From Paracoccus zhejiangensis (GTDB lineage: Bacteria > Pseudomonadota > Alphaproteobacteria > Rhodobacterales > Rhodobacteraceae), in contig NZ_CP025430.1 of the NCBI RefSeq assembly GCF_002847445.1, positions 992,001 through 1,056,000 of the forward strand: a DNA stretch of 64,000 nucleotides, read 5' to 3'. Positions 30,334-39,507 of this stretch are shown here, piece after piece. Within the stretch, counting starts at the first letter, position 1. The number at the start of each line of letters is the position of its first letter. The notes under the pieces were generated by a model, which saw only the letters and a program-made list of their open reading frames with translations, searched no databases and was not told the DNA's origin. Position numbers and translations under genes: made by a program.

Positions 30334-33300
30334 CTACTCGGCTGCGGCCAGCAGCGAGGCATTGCCCCCCGAGGCGGTGGTATCGACGCAAAGATGCCGT
30401 TCCAGCACCGCATATCCGGCCAGTTCCGCGCTGCCCGCCAAGGGGATGATCGGCCCCGCCCGCCCGGCCAGGGCGATGCGATAGGCCCGCGCCATCTCCT
30501 CGGACCCGTCATAGGCGACAACCGCCATGCCGCCGAGGCTGGACAATGCGCCGGGCAAAAGCCGACCCGTCACCTCGACCGCCGCACAGCCCGCTGCCGC
30601 CGCGATGGCGGCCTGCGCGCCCGTGTCGGGGCCAAGGCACAGGACCGTGCCGCGCGCATGGCTGGTCAGCCGGTTCGATTCGCCGGTGGGTCCGGGCAGC
30701 AGCGTGGTCTCGCGCGGGGTGTCGATATCGGTCTTCGCGCGCTTCAACTGATCCCGCACCAACTCGCTATCGGCCTCGGGCCGGTCATCGGCCACGTGCC
30801 GATGCCCCGCCGCCCGGAAGCGCGGCACGTAATGCGGCCCGCCGGCCTTGGGACCGGTGCCCGACAGGCCCTCGCCACCGAAGGGCTGGCTGCCGACGAT
30901 GGCGCCGATCTGGTTGCGGTTCACATAGAGGTTCCCGACATGGATATGCCGGTCGATATGCTCGACCCGGTCATCGATGCGGGTATGAAGGCCAAAGGTC
31001 AGCCCGTAGCCCGAACCGTTGATGGCGGCGATCACCCGGTCCAGATCCTCGGCCTTGAAGCGGGCGACATGCAGGACCGGGCCGAAGATCTCTTTCTCGA
31101 TGGCCTCGATGCCGCTGACGCGGATGGTCACCGGCGGCACGAAATGCCCGCGCGAGGGCGGCTTCAGCCGGTGCAGGATGCGCCCGTCGCTGCGCGCGGC
31201 CGAGACGTGATCGTCGATGCCCTTCCTTGCACCGGCCGAAATCACCGGGCCGACATCGGTTTCCAGATGCCAGGGATCGCCCATGCGCAGCTCGTCCATG
31301 GCGCCATGCAGCATGGTCAGCACCTTGTCGGCCACGTCCTCCTGCACATAGAGGATGCGCAGCGCCGAGCAGCGCTGCCCCGCCGACTGGAAGGCGCTGG
31401 CCAGGATGTCGTGCACCGCCTGTTCGGGCAGCGCGGTCGAATCCACCACCATCGCGTTCAGCCCGCCGGTTTCCGCGATCAGTGGCGCATCGGGGGCAAG
31501 GTTTTCCGCCATCGCCCGGTTGATCGCCTGCGCCGTGGGCAGGCTACCGGTGAAGCAGACGCCCGCCACACGCGGATCGCTGGAAAGCGCGGTGCCGACC
31601 TGCCGCCCCGGTCCGGGCAGCAGTTGCAGCGCATGGGCCGGCACCCCGGCCTCGTGCAGCAGCTGGGTGGCCCGCCAGGCGATCAGGCTGGTGGTCTCGG
31701 CCGGCTTCGCCAGCACGCCATTGCCGGCGGCCAGTGCCGCCGCGATCTGGCCGGTGAAGATTGCCAGCGGAAAATTCCAGGGCGAGATGCAGGTGATCAC
31801 CCCGCGCGGCGCGTCAGCCGTGGCGAAGCCCGCGTAATAGCGCAGGAAATCCACCGCCTCGCGCAGTTCGGCCACGCAATCGGCCAGCGACTTGCCGGCC
31901 TCGCGGGCGATCAGCGCGAAAAGCTCGGCGTAATGCGCCTCGTAAAGATCGGCGGCGCGGTTCAGCACCTCGGCGCGGGTCTCGGGCGCTGCGTCCCAGA
32001 TCGCCGCCGCGCCAAGCGCGCCGGCAATATCCGCGTCGGATGACAACGCGATCCGGCCCACGTGGTCCCCCGGACGCGCCGGGTTCACCACATCCTCGCC
32101 GACCCGCGCGGCATCGTCACCCGCAACGGCCAGCAGCGGCCCGCCCTGCCAGTGATGATCCGCCCATTTCCCCCGCTCGGCATCGATCATCGCCAGCGTC
32201 TCGGGATCGCGCAGGTCGAAGCCGCGCGAGTTCAGCCGGCTGCCGAACAGCGCCTGCGGCGCGCGAACGCCCCGCGCCGGCTGGCCCGCCACCTTCTGCC
32301 ATTCGATGAAGGGATCGGGTGCCACCTCTTCGGGCGGCACGTCGGTATCGACGATGCGGTTGACGAAACTGGAATTCGCGCCGTTCTCCAGCAGCCGCCG
32401 CACCAGGTAGGCCAGCAGGTCCTCATGCGCGCCGACCGGGGCATAGATGCGGCAGCGCGTGCCATAGCGGTCGTGCAGCAGGTCATGCAGCGCCTCGCCC
32501 ATGCCGTGCAGGCGCTGGAATTCCCAGTCCTTGTCCTCGCCCGCCAGTTCCAGCACCGCCGCCGCCGAATGGGCGTTGTGGGTGGCAAATTGCGGATAGA
32601 TGCGGGGGCTGGCCAAGAGCTTGCGGGCCGAGCAGATCCAGGCCACATCGGTCGCGGTCTTGTGGGTCCAGACCGGGAAACCCTCCAGCCCCTCGACCTG
32701 CGCGCGCTTGATCTCGGTATCCCAGTAGGCGCCCTTCACCAGCCGCACCATGATCCGCCGGTCCAGCCGCTCGGCCAGCGCCTCGAGCCAGTCGATGACA
32801 TGGGGCGCGCGCTTGCCATAGGCCTGCACGACGACGCCAAACCCGTCCCAGCCCGCCAGCGAGGGGTCCGACAGCACAGCCTCGATCACGTCCAGCGACA
32901 GGTCCAGCCGGTCGGCCTCTTCCGCGTCGATGTTCAGGCCCATATTGGCGGCCTTGGCGGCGCGGGCGAGGCGCAGCACGATCGGCACCAGTTCTGCCAT
33001 CACCCGGTCGCGCTGACCCTCCTCGTAGCGAGGATGCAGCGCCGAGAGCTTGATCGAGATGCCGGGATTGGCGCGGATGTCATCGCTTTTCGCCTGCGCC
33101 GCCAGCGCCGCGATCGCGCCCTCGTAGGCGGCTGTATAGGCGCGGGCATCGGCCTCGGTCCGCGCCGCCTCGCCCAGCATGTCATAGCTGTAGGTAAAGC
33201 CCTTGCCGACCCGCTCGCGCCCGCGCCGGATCGCGTCCTTGACCGTCTCGCCCAGCACGAATTGCTGGCCCATCTCGCGCATGGCGCGGTGAACCGCGGT

Positions 33301-33771
33301 GCGGATGACCGGCTCGCCCAATCGTTTCACCGCGTTCCTGAGATGCCCGGCGATCCCCGGGCTTTCATTGCCGCGCAGCACCTTGCCGGTCAGCATCAGG
33401 GCCCAGGTCGAGGCATTGACCAGCGACGAGGCCGACTTGCCCAGATGCTGCCCCCATTCCGAGGGCGCGATCTTGTCCTCGATCAACTCATCCATGGTCT
33501 CGGCATCGGGCACACGCAACAGCGCCTCGGCCAGGCACATCAGCGCCACGCCCTCGTCGGTGGAAAGGCCATATTCGGCCAGAAACACTTCCATCAGCCC
33601 CGGATCGTCACCGGCACGGATGTCGCGGACCAGCGCGGCGGTGGTGGCGTCGATGCGGGCGCGGGCGGCGGCATCGGGGCCATAATCCGCGATCAGCGCG
33701 GTGATGGCCGCGGTCTCGTCGGCATTATGCGCCTTGCGCATCGCTTGGCGGTTCGGGTCTCTCTGGGCCAT
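30334..33771 (-). CDS. putA: Bifunctional proline dehydrogenase / L-glutamate gamma-semialdehyde dehydrogenase
   Basis: PutA oxidises proline to glutamate with FAD and NAD. The N-terminal half is the proline dehydrogenase barrel (for example RLVKGAYWDTEIKRAQ). The C-terminal half is an aldehyde dehydrogenase with LPGPGRQVG, CFTGSLPTAQ and nucleophile Cys near residue 799 in SAGQRCSAL. The protein has 1145 residues from the ATG at 33771 (GGAGGA upstream). It begins directly with the alpha-helical arm, so the ribbon-helix-helix DNA-binding domain of trifunctional PutA is absent. An extra C-terminal domain follows the ALDH part, as in type B PutA. Regulation must therefore be by another protein. 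Confidence 0.96.
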   Translation of the reverse strand: MAQRDPNRQAMRKAHNADETAAITALIADYGPDAAARARIDATTAALVRDIRAGDDPGLMEVFLAEYGLSTDEGVALMCLAEALLRVPDAETMDELIEDKIAPSEWGQHLGKSASSLVNASTWALMLTGKVLRGNESPGIAGHLRNAVKRLGEPVIRTAVHRAMREMGQQFVLGETVKDAIRRGRERVGKGFTYSYDMLGEAARTEADARAYTAAYEGAIAALAAQAKSDDIRANPGISIKLSALHPRYEEGQRDRVMAELVPIVLRLARAAKAANMGLNIDAEEADRLDLSLDVIEAVLSDPSLAGWDGFGVVVQAYGKRAPHVIDWLEALAERLDRRIMVRLVKGAYWDTEIKRAQVEGLEGFPVWTHKTATDVAWICSARKLLASPRIYPQFATHNAHSAAAVLELAGEDKDWEFQRLHGMGEALHDLLHDRYGTRCRIYAPVGAHEDLLAYLVRRLLENGANSSFVNRIVDTDVPPEEVAPDPFIEWQKVAGQPARGVRAPQALFGSRLNSRGFDLRDPETLAMIDAERGKWADHHWQGGPLLAVAGDDAARVGEDVVNPARPGDHVGRIALSSDADIAGALGAAAIWDAAPETRAEVLNRAADLYEAHYAELFALIAREAGKSLADCVAELREAVDFLRYYAGFATADAPRGVITCISPWNFPLAIFTGQIAAALAAGNGVLAKPAETTSLIAWRATQLLHEAGVPAHALQLLPGPGRQVGTALSSDPRVAGVCFTGSLPTAQAINRAMAENLAPDAPLIAETGGLNAMVVDSTALPEQAVHDILASAFQSAGQRCSALRILYVQEDVADKVLTMLHGAMDELRMGDPWHLETDVGPVISAGARKGIDDHVSAARSDGRILHRLKPPSRGHFVPPVTIRVSGIEAIEKEIFGPVLHVARFKAEDLDRVIAAINGSGYGLTFGLHTRIDDRVEHIDRHIHVGNLYVNRNQIGAIVGSQPFGGEGLSGTGPKAGGPHYVPRFRAAGHRHVADDRPEADSELVRDQLKRAKTDIDTPRETTLLPGPTGESNRLTSHARGTVLCLGPDTGAQAAIAAAAGCAAVEVTGRLLPGALSSLGGMAVVAYDGSEEMARAYRIALAGRAGPIIPLAGSAELAGYAVLERHLCVDTTASGGNASLLAAAE

Positions 33772-33877
33772 GGCGTCCTCCGGCACGGGCTTTCGCTCAC
33801 GCTAGCGCGTGATCGGCCCGGTTGCACAGGGGGATTTGCGGGTCTATCTGCTGGGTCAGGATAGAGAAAGGCCCGCC

Positions 33878-34042
33878 ATGATCGTTATCGCCGCCCTTGT
33901 CATCGGAGCCCTGATCGGCTGGCGCCGCGCCGGGCGGCTCAAGGGCAACCGCATGGACCGGCTGCAATATGCGGCGGCCCATGCCCTGGGCTTCGCAGCG
34001 CTTGGCGTGCTGGCCACCGTCATCATCGATCGGATGATCTGA
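33878..34042 (+). CDS. Small membrane protein, 54 residues
   Basis: The ATG at 33878 has GAAAGG upstream and opens a 54-residue frame. It has an N-terminal hydrophobic segment (IVIAALVIGALIGW), a basic loop (RRAGRLKGNRMDR) and a second hydrophobic segment (LGFAALGVLATVII), which suggests a two-pass inner-membrane hairpin. Its stop overlaps the ATG of the following VWA gene (TGATG). That coupling supports expression. I do not recognise a function. Confidence 0.7.
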   Translation: MIVIAALVIGALIGWRRAGRLKGNRMDRLQYAAAHALGFAALGVLATVIIDRMI

Positions 34043-35223
34043 TGCTGACCCCCTTCCTCGACAGCCTGCGCCGCCACGGCGTTCCGGTCAGCCTGAGGGA
34101 GTATCTGGACCTGCTGGCGGGGCTCGAGGCAGGGGTGACCGGCTGGACCGTGGACGGCTTCTACCATTTCGCCCGGACCGCGCTGGTCAAGGACGAGCGG
34201 CATATCGACCGCTTCGACCGCGCCTTTGCGGCCTCCTTCGCGGGGCTGGAAAACCTGCCGCTGGAGGCGCTGGTCAGCGAGACCAACCTGCCCCGCGAAT
34301 GGCTGGAAAAGCTGGCCGAGAAGCTGCTGACCGACGAGGAGAAGGCGGCGGTCGAGGCGGCTGGCAGCTTCGAGGAGCTGATGAAGCGCCTGCGCGAGCG
34401 GCTGGCCGAGCAGCAGAAGCGCCATCAGGGCGGGAACAAATGGATCGGCACCGCCGGCACCTCGCCCTTCGGCGCCTATGGCTACAACCCCGAGGGGGTG
34501 CGCATCGGCCAGCACGAAAGCCGCCATCGCCGCGCGGTGAAGGTCTGGGACAAGCGCGAGTTCCGCGATTTCGATGACGGTGTCGAGCTTGGCACCCGCA
34601 ATATCAAGGTGGCGCTGAAACGACTGCGCAACTGGGCGCGCCATGGCGCCGCCGAGGAGCTGGACCTGCCGGCCACCATTCGCGCCACCGCCGATCACGG
34701 CTATATCGACGTGCAGACCCGTCCCGAACGCAGGAATGCGGTCAAGGTGCTGCTGTTTCTCGACGTCGGCGGCTCGATGGACGACCACACCCGGCTGGTC
34801 GATGAACTGTTCAGCGCCGCGCGGGCCGAGTTCAAGCACATGGAACATTACTACTTCCACAATTGTCTCTACGAGGCGGTTTGGAAGGACAACCGCCGCC
34901 GCTGGAACGAACAGATCCCGACCTGGGACCTGCTGCACCGCTTTGGTCGCGACTATAAATGCATCTTCGTCGGTGATGCCTCGATGTCGCCCTATGAAAT
35001 CGCCATGCCGGGCGGCGCCAACGAGCATTGGAACCCCGAATCCGGGCAGGTCTGGCTGAACCGCGTGGCCGAGACATGGCCCGACCATGTCTGGCTGAAC
35101 CCGGTCCCCGAGACGCATTGGCGCCACACCCAGTCGATCGGGATGATCCGGCAGATCTTCGAGAACCGGATGATGCCCCTGACGCTGGAGGGGCTGACGC
35201 AGGCGATGCGGGTGCTGGGGTGA
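34042..35223 (+). CDS. VWA domain protein with altered metal site
   Basis: This 393-residue CoxE/VWA-family protein has a helical, charged N-terminal region. The VWA domain starts near residue 235 with LLFLDVGGSMDD, so the metal site reads D-x-G-x-S (Asp241, Gly243, Ser245) where DxSxS is usual. GNKWIGTAGTSPFGAYGYNPEG is a conserved-looking segment of this family. It has no adjacent MoxR ATPase, unlike the VWA gene at 12619. The stop overlaps the GTG start of the DedA gene. Function is unknown. Confidence 0.82.
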   Translation: MLTPFLDSLRRHGVPVSLREYLDLLAGLEAGVTGWTVDGFYHFARTALVKDERHIDRFDRAFAASFAGLENLPLEALVSETNLPREWLEKLAEKLLTDEEKAAVEAAGSFEELMKRLRERLAEQQKRHQGGNKWIGTAGTSPFGAYGYNPEGVRIGQHESRHRRAVKVWDKREFRDFDDGVELGTRNIKVALKRLRNWARHGAAEELDLPATIRATADHGYIDVQTRPERRNAVKVLLFLDVGGSMDDHTRLVDELFSAARAEFKHMEHYYFHNCLYEAVWKDNRRRWNEQIPTWDLLHRFGRDYKCIFVGDASMSPYEIAMPGGANEHWNPESGQVWLNRVAETWPDHVWLNPVPETHWRHTQSIGMIRQIFENRMMPLTLEGLTQAMRVLG

Positions 35224-35807
35224 CCGAATGGCTCGAGGCGCTGCTGCCGCAATGGGGGCCGCTCCTGCTGGCGGCTTCGGCCTTTCTCTCCTGCCTGATG
35301 GTGCCGCTGCCGACCTCGGCCTTGCTGATCGCCGCCGGGGCCTTGGGTGGCACCGGGCATCTGGACCTGCCGGTGCTGGTCGCGGGTGCGTGGCTCGGCG
35401 CAGCCGCCGGTGATCTGACCGCCTTCTCGCTGGCGCATCGCCTTGGCCCAAGGCTCGAGGCGATGGGCGGACGGCGCAAGGCGCTGTTTGACCGCGCGCG
35501 CCAGTTCATCACCCATCGCGGGCCGATCGCGGTGTTCCTCGCGCGCTGGCTGATCACGCCGCTCGGCCCGGCCTCGAACTATGTCGCCGGGGCCACCGGG
35601 ATGAAGCCTGCGCGCTTCGTGGCCGCCTCGGTGCCCGGCGAATTCCTCTGGGTGGTGACCCAGATGGGGGCCGGCTATCTCTTCTCGCACGGCTTCCGGG
35701 GGGATGTCGACGCCATTGGCAAATGCGGCATCGTCATCATCCTGCTGCTGGGGCTGCTGTGGCTGGCGCATCACCTCTGGCACAGGCACGGTCGGCCAAC
35801 CATATAA
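35220..35807 (+). CDS. DedA/VTT-family membrane protein
   Basis: This 195-residue polytopic membrane protein has the SNARE-associated/VTT fold. The family pattern is seen in GAWLGAAAGDLTAFSLAHRLG and in the re-entrant FLARWLITPLGPASNYVAGATGM, which carries the conserved R near the middle. Related DedA proteins act in lipid carrier flipping and membrane homeostasis. The GTG at 35220 overlaps the VWA stop. The ATG at 35028 in this frame would lie deep in the VWA gene and is rejected. It is followed 5 bases later by the M48 protease. Confidence 0.85.
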   Translation: MTEWLEALLPQWGPLLLAASAFLSCLMVPLPTSALLIAAGALGGTGHLDLPVLVAGAWLGAAAGDLTAFSLAHRLGPRLEAMGGRRKALFDRARQFITHRGPIAVFLARWLITPLGPASNYVAGATGMKPARFVAASVPGEFLWVVTQMGAGYLFSHGFRGDVDAIGKCGIVIILLLGLLWLAHHLWHRHGRPTI

Positions 35808-35812
35808 ACGAT

Positions 35813-36505
35813 ATGCTCAAGCTGACCCCCCTCCTGCTGCTCGGCCTCTATGTCGCGGCGATGTATTTCTTCTCCGCCTGGCGGCTCAAGCAGGAGTTGA
35901 ACACCCGCTCGACCCCGCTGAAGCACCCGCGCCTGACCCCGATGCTGGAGCGTTTGGGCAAGGCGATGGACCTGCCGCCGGTCAAGGCCCATATCTACGA
36001 GATCGAGCCGATCAACGGGCTCGCCGCGCCCGACGGCCGCATCTTCCTGACCCGTGGCTTCATCCGCAAGCTGGATGCCTGCGAGGTCTCGGCCGAGGAA
36101 CTGGCCAGCGTCATCGCGCATGAACTGGGCCATGTCGCCCGTGGCCATTCCCGCCGCCGCATGGTCGATTTCGCCGGGCAGAACGCCATCCGACTGGCGC
36201 TGACAGGGATCATCGGGCGCTTCATCCCCTTCATCGGTGCGTGGATCGCCAATCTCGCCGCCGCCGCCGTCGCCGCGCGCCTGTCGCGACAGGACGAGTT
36301 CGAGGCTGACGAGTTCGCCAGCGCGCTGATGATCAAGGCCGGCATGGGCACCGGGCCGCAGAAATCGCTGTTTCGCAAGCTCGACGCCCTGTCGGGCCTA
36401 ATGGGCGCGGGTGCCCCGGCCTGGCTTCTGTCGCATCCGAAGACGGATCGCCGCATTGCCGCCATCGAGGCGAACGAGGCGCGCTGGCAGACACCGAAGG
36501 CCTGA
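35813..36505 (+). CDS. M48-family zinc metalloprotease
   Basis: This 230-residue membrane-anchored peptidase has one N-terminal hydrophobic segment (LTPLLLLGLYVAAMYFF). The zinc motif HELGH (103-107) lies in VIAHELGHVARGH, and the third ligand Glu is in DEFEADEFA. A second hydrophobic region follows the zinc motif (IGRFIPFIGAWIANLAAAA). It resembles HtpX/Oma1-type membrane quality-control proteases. The ATG at 35813 gives a compact N-terminus. It lies in a rightward series after DedA. Confidence 0.88.
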   Translation: MLKLTPLLLLGLYVAAMYFFSAWRLKQELNTRSTPLKHPRLTPMLERLGKAMDLPPVKAHIYEIEPINGLAAPDGRIFLTRGFIRKLDACEVSAEELASVIAHELGHVARGHSRRRMVDFAGQNAIRLALTGIIGRFIPFIGAWIANLAAAAVAARLSRQDEFEADEFASALMIKAGMGTGPQKSLFRKLDALSGLMGAGAPAWLLSHPKTDRRIAAIEANEARWQTPKA

Positions 36506-36583
36506 CCGCGCCCTGCGGCGTGACGCCCCCTTGCTCCCTTGCCCTGCTCGCCTATGCTGGCGCTGAAACTGCAAGGGCCGTTC

Positions 36584-37786
36584 ATGTCGTCACTCCGCCG
36601 CCGGGTTCTCTATCTCCCCGGCTATGACCCATTCCCGCCCCGCCGCTATCGCGAGCTGTACCGCCGCGAGGGCGCGCAGCAGGCGGCGATCTCGGGCTAT
36701 GGGCTGACGATGGGCGCGCGGAAGGATCGGACCGGCTTTGGCTGGGGTGTGACCGGAGATTTTCCGCAAGGACGCACGGAGACCGAGATCGAGGTGCTGG
36801 TCTGGGCCGACCTGGTGCAGGGCTCTATGGGGCAAGGCATCCTGACCACCTATGGGCAACTTGCGCGCACGGCCTGGGCCTATATCGGTTCGGGCGCCCT
36901 CTTCCGACTGATGCGGCTCAGGCGCGGGCCGGTGATCGCAGCGCTCTATCCGATCGTGGTGTTGGTCCTGCAGCTGTTGCTGGCGCTGCTGGCCGGCTGG
37001 CTCATGGGCTGGGGCGTGGCGCGTTTCGGCAGCTGGTGGCTGGGACTGCCGGTCATGGCTGGGGTCACGTGGGCCGGGCTCACCGGCTGGCGGCGGCTCG
37101 ATGGTCGCTTGTTCGCCTATTACCTGATGCATGACTATGCCTTCACCGCGCAGGGCGGCGGCGAATATCCCGAGGCGCTGGAGGAACGCATCGCCCGCTT
37201 TGCCGACCGTATCGCCGAGGTGCTGGCAGAGGGTTGGGACGAGGTTCTGGTGGTCGGGCACAGCTCGGGCGCCTATCTGGCGGTCTCGGTGCTGGCCGAC
37301 CTGATCCGTGATGGCCGTGTGCCGAAGGGTGCGGCCCTGTCGCTGCTGACCTTGGGCCATGTGGTGCCGATGGCGTCCTTCCTGCCGCGCGCAGAGCGGC
37401 TGCGCTATGACCTGCAGTTCCTCTCGACCCGCGACGAGATCTTCTGGCTGGACGTGACCGCCCCCGGCGATGCCTGCAGCTTCGGCCTTTGCGACCCGGT
37501 GGCGGTGACCGGGGTGGCGACGCCGGCGCAGAAACACCCGCTGGTGATCTCGGCGGCCTATACCCAGACGCTGTCGCCGGAAAAGCAGCGCGCGCTGCGC
37601 GGGCACTGGTTTCGGCTGCATTTCCAGTATCTTTGCGCCTTCGACCGCCCCGGCGATTACGACTATTTCGCCATCACCGCCGGTCCGTTGACCTTGGCCG
37701 AGCGCTTCGCCAACCGCGCCCCCTCGCCCGGCCGCATCACCACTCCCGCCGGCCCCGGATTGTCTGGCCCCGGACTGGCCGCATGA
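36584..37786 (+). CDS. Membrane-associated alpha/beta hydrolase
   Basis: This 400-residue protein begins like an alpha/beta hydrolase (RVLYLPGYDPFPPRRYRELY). It has two hydrophobic segments in the middle (about residues 125-165). The nucleophile elbow GHSSG (225-229, Ser227) follows later. It may act on lipids or esters at the inner membrane. The ATG at 36584 follows AAGGG. Its stop overlaps the P450 start by 4 bases, so both are coupled and may act in one pathway. The substrate is unknown. Confidence 0.78.
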   Translation: MSSLRRRVLYLPGYDPFPPRRYRELYRREGAQQAAISGYGLTMGARKDRTGFGWGVTGDFPQGRTETEIEVLVWADLVQGSMGQGILTTYGQLARTAWAYIGSGALFRLMRLRRGPVIAALYPIVVLVLQLLLALLAGWLMGWGVARFGSWWLGLPVMAGVTWAGLTGWRRLDGRLFAYYLMHDYAFTAQGGGEYPEALEERIARFADRIAEVLAEGWDEVLVVGHSSGAYLAVSVLADLIRDGRVPKGAALSLLTLGHVVPMASFLPRAERLRYDLQFLSTRDEIFWLDVTAPGDACSFGLCDPVAVTGVATPAQKHPLVISAAYTQTLSPEKQRALRGHWFRLHFQYLCAFDRPGDYDYFAITAGPLTLAERFANRAPSPGRITTPAGPGLSGPGLAA

Positions 37787-39126
37787 TCGCGCCGAAACCC
37801 GAGGCCGCCGAGGGGCGCAGCGGTATCCTGCGCCTCGCTCGTGGCTTTCGCCGCGACCTGCTGTCGGCCCTGCCCGCCCGCCTCTACCACGCCTGGATGG
37901 CCGAGTTCCGCAACCCGCTGATCCACAGCTTTCTCTGCAACGACCCCGAACTGGTGCGGCTGATCCTGCAAGAGCGGCCGGGCGATTTCCCGAAATCTGA
38001 CCGGCTGCGCGAGGGGCTGGCGCCGCTTCTGGGCAATTCGGTCTTCGTCACCAATGGCGCGGAATGGCGCTTTCAGCGACGCATCATCGATCCGGCCTTC
38101 GAGGGCGGACGGCTGCGCGAGGCCTATCCGGCGATCCTTGACGCCGCGCTATCTGCCGTCGCGCGCCTGCCCGAAGGCGAGATCGACATCGAGCCGCAGG
38201 CCAGCCACGCCGCCGCCGATGCGATCTTCCGCACCCTCTTCTCGCTGCCGATCGAGCATCAGGTGGCGGCGCGCGTCTTTGCCGCCTTCCGCGCCCATCA
38301 GGATGCGCAGCCCATTGTCAACCTCGCCGCGCTGCTGCCCTTGCCGCGCTGGCTGCCCCGCCCGCATTCCCGCCGCACGCGGGAAACCGCAGCCGAGATC
38401 CGCGGGCTGATCGAGGATCTGGTCGCGGCGCGCATGGCGGCGATCCGGGCGGGAGCGGCCCCGGATGATCTGGCCACCAAGATCATGACCACGCCCGACC
38501 CCGAGACGGGCCGGACCTTCACCGCGCCCGAGATGGTCGATCAGGTGGCGATCTTCTTTCTGGCCGGGCACGAGACCAGCGCCTCGGCCTTGGCGTGGTC
38601 GCTGTGGCTCTTGGCCGCCAATCCCGACTGGCAGGAGCGGGTGGCGGCTGAGTCCATCGCCGCACCGGCCTTTGGCGAGATCGGCCAGTTGCGCGCCGCC
38701 CGTGCGGTCTTCCGCGAGGCACTGCGGCTTTATCCGCCGGTGCCGATGATGGTACGCGAGGCGGCGCGAACCGAGGCGTTCCGGGGCCGCAAGGTGCCGA
38801 AGGGCGCGCAGCTGATCCTGTCGCCCTGGCATCTGCAGCGGCACGAGCGCATCTGGGACCGCCCCGACGAGTTTGACCCCAGCCGTTGGGAAACCGAGAA
38901 TGGCCGTGCCGCCAGCCGCAGCGCCTACCTGCCCTTCTCGGCGGGCCAGCGGGTCTGCCCCGGCGCCGGTTTCGCGATGATCGAGGGCGTGTTGATGCTG
39001 TCGCTCATCGCCCGCGCCTATCGCCTGTCCCCCGGCAACGTGCCCCCCGTTCCCGTGGCGCGTTTGACCGTGCGCGGCCGCGATGGCATCCTGATCCGGC
39101 TGGAACGACGCGAGGACAGGCCATGA
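37783..39126 (+). CDS. Cytochrome P450
   Basis: This 447-residue soluble bacterial P450 has the oxygen-activation helix AGHETSA (261-267), the ExxR motif E312-x-x-R315 in EALRLYPP, and the heme-binding loop FSAGQRVCPGAGFA with Cys392 as thiolate ligand. The PERF-like segment reads EFDPSRW. No ferredoxin or reductase gene is adjacent, so electrons must come from elsewhere. It overlaps the hydrolase gene before it and the YjbR gene after it by 4 bases each. The hydrolase context suggests a lipid or fatty-acid-derived substrate, but that is inference. Confidence 0.93.
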   Translation: MIAPKPEAAEGRSGILRLARGFRRDLLSALPARLYHAWMAEFRNPLIHSFLCNDPELVRLILQERPGDFPKSDRLREGLAPLLGNSVFVTNGAEWRFQRRIIDPAFEGGRLREAYPAILDAALSAVARLPEGEIDIEPQASHAAADAIFRTLFSLPIEHQVAARVFAAFRAHQDAQPIVNLAALLPLPRWLPRPHSRRTRETAAEIRGLIEDLVAARMAAIRAGAAPDDLATKIMTTPDPETGRTFTAPEMVDQVAIFFLAGHETSASALAWSLWLLAANPDWQERVAAESIAAPAFGEIGQLRAARAVFREALRLYPPVPMMVREAARTEAFRGRKVPKGAQLILSPWHLQRHERIWDRPDEFDPSRWETENGRAASRSAYLPFSAGQRVCPGAGFAMIEGVLMLSLIARAYRLSPGNVPPVPVARLTVRGRDGILIRLERREDRP

Positions 39127-39467
39127 GCCGGGATTTCGTCAATCGCCTTTGCGCTGCCCTGCCGGGGGCCGAGAACTCGGATCCCTGGGGCGGCGGGCAT
39201 GATTGCTGGAAGGTCGGCGGCAAGATGTTCGCGGTGATCGGCGCGATCAATCAGGCGGTCGCAGCCAAGACCGACAGCATCGAGACAGCGGAAATGCTGA
39301 TCGAGGCCGGTCCCGCCCGCCGCGCCGCCTATTTCCATAGAAGCTGGGTCGAACTGCCGCTGGATGCCGCTGAGGACGAACTGCGCCACCGCATCCTTGC
39401 CAGCTATCGCCTCATTCGCGGCGCACTGCCGAAGAAGGTTCAGGCGGGGCTGGACCCCATCCCCTGA
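39123..39467 (+). CDS. MmcQ/YjbR-family protein
   Basis: This 114-residue cytoplasmic protein of the YjbR/MmcQ (CyaY-like fold) family has an N-terminal DFVNRLCAALPGAENSDPWGGGHDCWKVGGKMFAVIG segment and a C-terminal HRILASYRLIRGALPKK. Family function is not established, with DNA binding proposed from structure. The ATG overlaps the P450 stop (ATGA), making it the last gene of the run beginning at 33878. Confidence 0.85.
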   Translation: MSRDFVNRLCAALPGAENSDPWGGGHDCWKVGGKMFAVIGAINQAVAAKTDSIETAEMLIEAGPARRAAYFHRSWVELPLDAAEDELRHRILASYRLIRGALPKKVQAGLDPIP

Positions 39468-39473
39468 CGGAAT

Positions 39474-39496
39474 GGCCCGCCGCATCGCGACGGGCC
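39474..39496. terminator. Hairpin between convergent YjbR and secreted-protein genes
   Basis: GGCCCG and CGGGCC pair around an 11-base interior seven bases after the yjbR-like stop. No U-tract follows on either strand, so only weak terminator activity is inferred. Confidence 0.4.
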
Positions 39497-39507
39497 AAAA
39501 CCGGTTG

